A stretch of DNA of 64,000 nucleotides from Certhia americana (lineage: Eukaryota; Chordata; Aves; Passeriformes; Certhiidae): assembly GCA_018697195.1 (NCBI GenBank), contig JAGMWU010000112.1, positions 43,421 to 107,420 of the forward strand, given 5' to 3'. The position numbers and the translations under genes were made by a program. The notes under the pieces were generated by a model. It searched no databases and had not been told where the DNA came from. It was given only the letters and a program-made list of their open reading frames with translations. Of the stretch, positions 56,828 through 64,000 are shown piece by piece (positions within the stretch are counted from its first letter, which is position 1; each line of letters opens with the position of its first letter).

Positions 56828-59800
56828 CTAGAGGCCTGTGTGCTCCTGGATCCAGTCTCGCAGGCTCGTGAGCCGGCTGTATACCCCGGGTTTGTTCCTC
56901 TGGGCGCAGCCATCACCCCAGCTCACCACGCCAGCCAGGAACATCCGACTGCTGGGCTCCACACTGACCAGGGGCCCCCCAGAGTCTCCCTGCACAGAAC
57001 CATACAGGAGCATAAGTAGCAACCCCATAGATCACCCTCGTGCACAATGTTAAAATCAATCACAAAAACTGAGCAAGAAATAATCCGTCACTAAATCCCT
57101 GTCTAAGTCAGCTTTTTTTGTCTAAGTCAACAATTTTTTGGCCATTCCCTGAAACAATTATTAAGCATGGCAATAAGAGCCACAATGCCAGAGCTATAAA
57201 ATACCAGTCAAATAGCCTGGCTTGCTAATAACTAAGACTCTGAATAACAGCCAGAAGTTGGAGTACGGTTGCATGTCCTACCTGGTGAGATGGAGTCTAA
57301 ATCCTGTGGTTTTGGGCTGTAGTTTTTGAGTCTAAGTCATATATCAACACAACTTGCTGCTGGTGCCCATTGTAATCTGTCCATTGTATGAATCCAGGAG
57401 GAATCCCATAGATGTGTTTTATGTTAAAAATGTAAATCAAAGTGGAAGAACCAGAATGAGCGGGGCTGAGCAAAGGCCTGTCTCCCTGCCGAATAACCAA
57501 TAACCAGCATTAAATCCAGGTGCTGCCTTACCTGGCAGGCATCCACACCACCGGTCAGGATCCCCACGCACATCATGCGTGGCGTCAGCTGGTCTGTCAG
57601 GAGCTGGTTACACACGGTCTGGTTGATGAGCCGGATCTCTGCCTTCTGCAGGATGGAGGCTCCTGTGCCTGCCAAGATGGAGGACCAGCTTAAGTAGAAA
57701 TACACACTTTTAATCAACTCCCCTTTTTTCCCCTCACAGAAATCATAGACTTGCAGAATCCCAGAATGGTTTGAATTAGAAGAGAACTAAAACCATCTCA
57801 TTCCACCCCCTGCCATGGGTAGGGACACTTTCCACTAGACCAAGTTGCTGCAAGCCCTGTCTAACATGGCTTGGAATGCTTCCAGGGATGTGGCAGCAAC
57901 ATCTTCTATTAGCAACCTGTTTAAAATATATCAATACAGCTTCAAATCTCATGCCAGTGCTCACCTCCTTCTGCAGTTGCCCCCCATCCGGTCACCCACA
58001 GGTCCTTGCCCACAGGGAAGTTGTGGGTGGTATCGGGCAGGCAGATGGGCTGGACGACGGCTGTGAATGTGACAGGGCTCTGCAGCTCCAGCACAGCAAT
58101 GTCGTAGTCATAGGTGTAGTCATTGAAGAAGGGGTGGGAGATGATGCGCTTGATTTTGCGGGTTTGCACATTGGGGCTGCTGCGGTCACCTTGGTCAGTC
58201 AGCCCCAGGTAGGCTGTCCATAGGTTGGGGTCTGAGTACCTGCATGGGGGCCACGAAACACAGGGTGAGACTTCATCTTGGAGACAGCACCACTCACTAC
58301 TTTAAACAGTTTCCTTGAGGAATACCTGTCAGAGTGGGTGCTGGAATATTGCGTGTAGTTTTGGTCGCCACAATATAAGAATAATAATTAACTATTAGAG
58401 AGCTTCCAAAGAAGGGCAATGAAGGTGGTGAAGGGCCTTAAGGGGAAGCCATATAAGGATAGCTGAAGGCACTGAACTGGTCTGTTCAGCCTGGAGAAGA
58501 GGAGACTGAGAGGAGGCCTCATTGCAGTTACAGCTTCCTTGTGAGGGAGAGAAGAGGGCCAGACTCTGATACCTGTTCTGTGGTGCCCAGTGACAAGACT
58601 AGAGGGAATATAGTCTGAAGTTGTGTCAGGGGAGGTTCAAGCTGGATATCAGGAAAAGGCTCTTTTCCCCAGAGGGTGGTCAGGTACTGGAACAGACTCC
58701 CCATGGCAGTGGTCACAGCACCAAACCTGACTGAGCTCAATAAGCATGTGGACATAGTGCTGCGCAGGGCCAGGAGCCAGACTCAGTGATCCTTGAGGGT
58801 TTCTTTCACCTCAGCTTATTCTGTGATTCTGTGAAATACCGGGAAGCACAGGGATGTGAGGCCAGTACCTGATGCCTTGCAGCGGCAGGAAGCAGTGTGC
58901 CGCTGACACCAGCCAGCTTGCTGACACCAGTGAGGCCCCACAGATGTGGCCCTGGCCCTTGACATGCAGGCTGACCTGCCATGGCCACTCTCCCACATCC
59001 GAGTTCTGCCCACCGACAATCCGCGACTTCCTGACGTAGGAGCGGAGCCCACAGTCTAGGGCAGAGAAGGAGAAGAGGCGTTTGGTTTCCCCTGTTCCCA
59101 TCCCATGCCTCCCCTCTGCTCCTCCAGGACATCTGACAGCACAAGTGCCCTGTTACCTGTGTCAGGAGGGGCTGATGTTCTCTGCACAGGTGCTAAATTA
59201 GCTACAACTTTTACTGGCCAACTCTGTAAAAGGAAGATAAGCCCCTCTATTTCCCATCTAAACCCTCCTGAACAACACAGACACTTCACTGGCCACTAAA
59301 GAACATGATTTGGATATTCCAGATCAAGCTCCTGCACAGAAACACCCAGGGGCTCACTCTGCCGCAGTGGGGTGTTTCTCTGAGACGCCCAGCCCAGCAT
59401 CCCATGTCTACCCCATTCCTCAGGCACTCACTGCAGTTGTCCTCGTCAGAGTTGTCCTCGCAGTCCTGCTCCCCATCGCACTCAGGGTTCTGTTTGCTGA
59501 TGCAGTGTCCACTGCGGCACTTGTATGTGTACTCCTTGCAGGGGACTGTGGCCTGGCCCGCTGCAGGCAGGATGGAGGCACAGGGATTAGCCCTGGTTCT
59601 GGGGAGGTCCCATCACCTTCACCTCTTCTGCCCACCCCTGGGGCATTTCCACCCCATGCAAACACACACACAAGGGTGCCCTGCTCCAAGGAATTCCATC
59701 AGCAGCTGTGTTTGACAGCAGTCACCCTGCAGTCCACCCTCACCTGTGCTGCAGCCGCCCTCATCACTCCCATCCCCACAGTCGTCGTTGCCATCACATT

Positions 59801-62800
59801 TTTGTGTGCTGGGGACACACTTCCCGTTGTCGCACTTGAAGCTGTCAGCTGCACAGCCTGGGGACAGAGAGCAGCTCCTGAGGGCTGGGCATGAATCCTC
59901 AGCACACAGCTGTGTCCAGCTCCCCTCCCTGAGACATGTAAAGCCTCGACAGCTCCAACACACTGTGTCTCCAATCTCTTCTCCAAACTGCACACCACCA
60001 GTCAGTTATTCATCCCTTTCTATTCCTACACCTCTGCTCATCCTTCTTTCTTCTGAGCTCTCACTCACCCCTCAAAATGGCAGGTGACCCCTCACCATGC
60101 CTGGGTTTTTTGCCTGCTCATTTCCAGCACAGCACTTAATTCCCTCCATCCCACAAGCCTCCATCACCCCCATGGCCCGCTGTGTGCCTGCTGGAGCTCT
60201 CAGCCCTTTGTGCCTGCGGGGTGAGTCACTCACTGCACAGTAGCTCATCGCTGTTGTCACCGCAGTCGTTCACGTTGTCACAGACCCAGAACTTGGGCTT
60301 GCACCAACCATTCTGGCACCTAAATTGCTGCTCAGTACAGGCTGGAAGAGCAGAGTAAGAATCACAGGATCATTTAGATTGGAAAAGATGTCCAAGACCA
60401 TAAAGTCCAACCTAAGGCAAATCACCACCTTGTCAACCAGAGTACTAAGTGCCATGTCCAGTCATTCCCTGGACACCTCCAGGGATGGTGACTCCCCTGG
60501 GCAGGCTGTTTCAATGCTAGAAATTAGGGGAGAGGTCTGCAAAGGCACCTGTGGAATCAACAGCAACCCGCCCACCATGGCAGCTCTCCCAGTGGGTGTG
60601 CAAGCACTTGGGAACCCCAGCAATCAGCTCGGGACCATGCATGTGTACATAAATACACAACACACAACACACTCAGTACATCACAGTATTTCTACTTTTC
60701 TGAAGAACAAAGCCATTTTGAACTTTTGTGTCTGAGGCAGTGGAGGCTGTGGCTGATATCACAACAGCAGGACAGTCAGAGGCAATACTGAAGCAAAGCA
60801 ATTGCTGCAAGCAGTGGGAAAGCACCTGAGAAACCAGGATCACTGGCCAGCAGCACACTCTTCCCCAGAAAACTGCCCCTCCCAAACCAGGGCATCCTGT
60901 CCTAATAAACTACAGACCTTGGACAGTAACATTAACTATAGGACAGCCCTGCTAATCCAAGAGGAAAACTTGTTGCACAAAGAAACTACTCCCCTGTGTC
61001 CCACAGGTTTTCCAGATAAGCTCTGCAAAGCCTGCCCAGTTGGGTAATGAAACGTTTCTCTCCACACCACTCAGCTCAGCCAAACCCACAACCAGCAGGA
61101 TTACACAGAAGAACACATTCCCAGCTGGGAGGAACAGGAAAGGGAGGACGATACCACTGGGAGAGGGTTGAATTAGCAGGAATCCACAGCTCCCATGCTG
61201 AGAAGGGATCCAAATTGCGCACCAAGTCTCACTCCAGCCTGGAGGAAGGCAGCAGTACTGGTTCCAACCAGCACTGAGTGACATTACCCAGAACAAGCCT
61301 AACCACCCCATGGCAACATGGCCTTTCCCATTCTGTGCCAAAGGGAAACCAAGGCTGGACTTACTGCAAGACCTCTCATCACTGCCGTCCACACAGTCCA
61401 GCCACCCGTCACAGCGCATGCTTCTGTCAATGCAGCGGCCAGTATTGCAAGTGAACTTGCCAGGGCAGGCTGAGAGGGAAAAAGGGAAAAAAACACATGT
61501 GAGCCCTCTTGGTGTCCTCTCTACATCCCTTCTGCAGAGTTTCCTATGCCTGCTTACACCAGAACACAGCAGGAAGACTAGGAAGTTTGCAGGAAAGCAA
61601 GGCATGCTGCTATCCCCCTGGAAAAGGCTGCTTCCCAGTTTACAGGGCAGTGTAAGCACAGAGGAGGACAGCTCCAGATCTCAGGGAAGTCACTTTCCCC
61701 ACCCCAGCCTCAGGGTTTCAACTCACGGTCACTGGAGTCATAGGACAGGAACTCCGCAGAGAAGCCTGTGTCTGTGTAGGACTGGTCCGAGTGGAACAGG
61801 AGTTCGATTTTGTTGGTGGTACTGGCCACCACAAACTGGGAGCGCTCTCCACAGTACCTGCAGGAAGAGAGCAAAGGGGAGTCAAAGGGCTGGAGGTCAG
61901 CACCAAGAAAACCTCCTTCTATCCCTGCTCTCCCTCCACACCCCAGGAGCTGAGGGGGCAGGAGAGCAGGGAGCAGGTCTGATCCCAGCACAGACTGCTG
62001 GGCCTCAGAGTCCAAATTCTGCTGCTGCTGGCAGAAGGTTTGGGCCAGTTGTAAACATCAACTTGTGAGCTTAGGAATGATCAGGAACAAGTTCTTCCAC
62101 ATCCCTGCCTGCCCCATGATGTGTCTGATCTCAGATACACTGGACTTGTGCAGGATCCCATCTCACTATGGACGGGTGGGATCACGTATGTGAACAGCAC
62201 TGCAGAGACAGGTGCTGACTTTGAAACCCTCTCTCTGAGGCAGGGTCAACTCCCTTGTCCAAAACATTGTGAAACAAGATTAATCACCTGCCTTTGAGGC
62301 ACAAGGTTTTCTGTCTGGCCCAGACCTACAGCCTTGTATCAGGCTGGGGAATGCATCAGGAAATGCATCACAGGATACAAATGCCCTGAGATTGGAGAGC
62401 TGCTTGTTCAATCAAACCCACCCCAGATGTTCCTTCCTACCCACACGCGAACTGTGTGCTGTGATGCTCCACTGCATCATGGGGGGATTCAGCTGTAGCA
62501 CACCACAGAACCAAGTGTGGGGCTTCCCACTGATCATGGGTCAGTCCTGGGCACCGTCCTGCTTCCTCCCAGTCATGACAGCACCAATACACTTGCTCCC
62601 ATGGCAGATTAAGGAAAGCATGAGGCTCTGTATAACTAAACAAAGCCCCTCCCTGGATTCAGCCACCCAACACCCACCTTGTGCCGTTGATCTGCACATA
62701 GTCCTTGGTGCACGAGCTGACTGGGATACCAGGCTCCAGCACAAAGAACATGTTGAAACGCACTTTCACATTCTTTATAGAGGGAACCTGCAAAAGGAAA

Positions 62801-63907
62801 CACAGTCAGTGAGATGTTGCTTTCTGAAGTAAGGAAAAAGGAATAGTTTCACAGGAAGAAGGTTGTACTTGGGGGCAGGACAGAAGATAACTGAAAAGGG
62901 GAGGTCAGTTTTTCAGCAGGAGAAGAAACAGTATCATAGCAGTCACTGAACCAGCCTGGCCCCAGAATCCCCAATGGAAAAGGCATAGAGAGGGGCAGGA
63001 GTCAGACCTCTGGTCAACAGCCAGTAACTGGCTTGTACCAAAGCCCACACTCTTATCCTTCTTGTGTGAAATTACAGGATTTTTCATGGGCTCCTGTGGG
63101 TTTCAGGCCTCTCGAAACTTCTTCTGCCTTTGCCCCCAGCTCCTAAAGGCTTACTCAGTTGCGCCAGACTTGGAGCATCTTAGCCCCAGCTGCTGCACCA
63201 TGTCCTGTATGACCAGGGTAATTTCACAGACTTGTTAAGGGAAGGAGAGGGCCCCTCTCACCTCGATGTTCCAGACACAGTCCATGTCTGGAGGGTAGTG
63301 AGCTGGGTAATACGGAGTTGTGAATGTGCCACTGTCTCCCTTCAGGGTCCCACCACAGGCTAAACACAAGCAGGAAGGTAATAACAAGTTAGAGATTTAG
63401 GATGTTATTTTTCCAAGTCTCAAGATGTGATTTTTTCCAAGCTGGCTGTCATTGGAGGCAGAGGCAAGAGTCTCTAACAAGGCTGTCACTCTCTTAGTTT
63501 GAAAGAACCCAGGAGATCAACTAGGTGCTTCCTGTACACATCAATCTGCATGTCTTATCCAATATAATTCTCATTTTTGCCTCCTTGGAGGACATCATAA
63601 CCACAGCCAAGAACACTGTAAGCAAGGCAAGCGCCAAGAGGTGACCTCCTTCCAGGTGCTCCAGCCCTGGAAACATCCCTGACAAACTGACTGCAGCCAC
63701 TGCCACCTCCTTATTCAGTTGCCCATGGCAGGGAGAGATGGGGAAACAGGACAAGGCCTCTGCTCACCTTTCATCTTTGGGAGTTGGAAGAACTCAGCCT
63801 TAAAGCCAGGGAATCGTCCCTCCTTGTTGGTAACCAGTGTGACTAGCATGACATTCTGGGAGGACAGGAAGGTCAGGTTGTAGGATGGGGCATAATTCCC
63901 ACAAAGC
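56828..63907 (-). CDS. ST14: ST14 (matriptase), C-terminal two thirds
   Basis: Type II membrane serine protease of epithelia that activates substrates such as pro-hepsin-like zymogens, HGF and PAR2 at the cell surface (family knowledge). Twelve exons in transcript order: 63907-63768, 63359-63262, 62787-62678, 61857-61727, 61469-61365, 60341-60234, 59857-59744, 59560-59432, 59055-58869, 58239-57965, 57668-57532, 56989-56828. All junctions have AG/GT and keep frame: 564 residues plus stop. Domains: end of CUB1, CUB2, four LDLa modules, trypsin domain with activation site KSR|IVGG, His in VSAAHC, Asp in DYDIAVLEL, Ser in GDSGGP, and Asp six residues before that Ser (trypsin-like P1 Arg/Lys preference). 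The C-X-CGLRS-type link joins LDLa4 to the protease as in matriptase. The cytoplasmic tail, anchor, SEA and most of CUB1 are beyond the window. CR1 fragments lie in its introns. Confidence 0.95.
57742..57925 (-). mobile_element. CR1 3' fragment in an ST14 intron
   Basis: Plus strand AATCATAGACTTGCAGAATC, then GTAGGGACACTTTCCACTAG and CAAGTTGCTGCAAGCCC blocks, the inverted CR1 3' end. Confidence 0.85.
58325..58834 (+). mobile_element. CR1 3' fragment in an ST14 intron, opposite strand
   Basis: Contains GAAGGGCAATGAAGGTGGTG, TTCAGCCTGGAGAAGAGGAG, and ends in ATTCTGTGATTCTGTGA, the 8-bp-type tandem 3' end of CR1. It is antisense to ST14. Confidence 0.9.
59432..61469 (-). other. ST14: ST14 exons: four LDL-receptor class A modules
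   Basis: One module per exon: 61469-61365, 60341-60234, 59857-59744, 59560-59432. Each has six cysteines and an acidic calcium cage ([48 protein letters not shown]). All exons enter with phase 1 and exit with phase 1, so each is a symmetric cassette; four is the number in mammalian matriptase. Confidence 0.93.
60357..60522 (-). mobile_element. CR1 3' fragment in an ST14 intron
   Basis: Plus strand AGAATCACAGGATCATTTAG, then TCCAAGACCATAAAGTCCAA and CTCCAGGGATGGTGACTCC, an inverted CR1 3' end. Confidence 0.85.
61727..63359 (-). other. ST14: ST14 exons: CUB2
   Basis: Three exons (63359-63262, 62787-62678, 61857-61727) encode [20 protein letters not shown], then the [13 protein letters not shown] strand and a YVQINGT segment, then [22 protein letters not shown]. 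The two CUB cysteine pairs and the Tyr/Asp residues that hold calcium in such domains (DQSYTDTGF) are present. Confidence 0.92.
63768..63907 (-). other. ST14: ST14 exon: C-terminal part of CUB1
   Basis: Starts after a TTTCCTAG acceptor with [13 protein letters not shown] and ends LPKMK|G. Carries the YNLTF and [10 protein letters not shown] strands of a CUB domain. Entry phase 1, exit phase 1. The next upstream exon is outside the window. Confidence 0.9.
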
Positions 63908-64000
63908 CTAGGAAACAAAGGACAGAATCCATAAGGCACTGCTGCACAGGGAGCCTCAAGCAGCACAGCTCAGGTCTGAGCAGGGGCAGGAGCAGGACAT
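63908..64000 (-). other. ST14: ST14 intron, to the window edge
   Basis: Intron upstream of the CUB1 3' exon. The rest of the gene is outside. Confidence 0.7.

Larger units (their letters stand above)
56828..59055 (-). other. ST14: ST14 exons: trypsin-like catalytic domain
   Basis: Exons 59055-58869 (activation site and catalytic His), 58239-57965 (catalytic Asp), 57668-57532 ([13 protein letters not shown] strand, DACQ with the specificity Asp) and 56989-56828 (catalytic Ser, C-terminal helix [13 protein letters not shown] stop). All triad residues and the usual disulphide cysteines are present, so the protease should be active once cleaved at Arg|Ile. Confidence 0.95.

Noticed and set aside
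58528..58755. Minus-strand frame in an ST14 intron
   Set aside because: Lies inside a CR1 fragment; not an exon.

Overview
The window looks like a piece of a bird chromosome, most likely a songbird. It carries CR1-type LINE fragments, many endogenous retrovirus (ERV) LTRs with bird-style termini, a tandem family of short KRAB-less C2H2 zinc-finger genes, and the 3' two thirds of a vertebrate serine protease gene. All genes have introns. There are no operons and no bacterial features. All calls come from reading the sequence; no database search was run.

Left part (1-6.6 kb): a (CTTT)n tract, then a ~40-bp minisatellite whose every unit holds a CTGTGAYRTCACAG palindrome. It is split by a solo LTR with a 5-bp target duplication. 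Next comes a truncated minus-strand ERV (LTR, tRNA-Lys-like primer site, myristoylated Gag matrix with a proline-rich tail) that ends at the minisatellite.

6.7-25.8 kb: a zinc-finger gene neighbourhood. It holds the 3' remnant of one zinc-finger gene, a CpG-rich promoter with a noncoding exon, and an intact two-exon ten-finger gene (8949-10265). Further right are a broken minus-strand zinc-finger pseudogene (about 21.3-22.05 kb) and a second 3' remnant (23.4-24.1 kb). The promoter-like block after that second remnant has grown into a CCCATTCCC-type tandem array. Between these lie GC-rich sequence with no recognisable gene, CR1, and LTRs, one of them followed by a tRNA-Gly-like primer site.

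25.8-50 kb: gene-poor, repeat-rich DNA. It contains further tandem arrays, a TATA/CRE-like promoter in front of a small signal-peptide ORF (28.6-29.0 kb), CR1 pieces, a deleted class-I-like ERV pol (31.7-32.6 kb), a solo LTR with a CCAGC target duplication, and a 400-N gap. The gap lies between an inverted copy of the left minisatellite and an (AAAG)n tract. After it come a ~140-bp satellite, two inverted-repeat pairs, and a decayed minus-strand ERV (env at 45.2-46.4 kb, nucleocapsid zinc knuckles near 49.1-49.5 kb).

Right part (56.5-63.9 kb): the minus strand encodes the C-terminal 564 residues of ST14 (matriptase): end of CUB1, CUB2, four LDL-receptor class A modules and a complete trypsin-like domain, in twelve exons with consistent splice phases. 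The N-terminal part (cytoplasmic tail, membrane anchor, SEA, most of CUB1) lies beyond the right edge. A plus-strand poly(A) signal ends about 50 bp from the ST14 poly(A) signals, which suggests a convergent tail-to-tail transcript.
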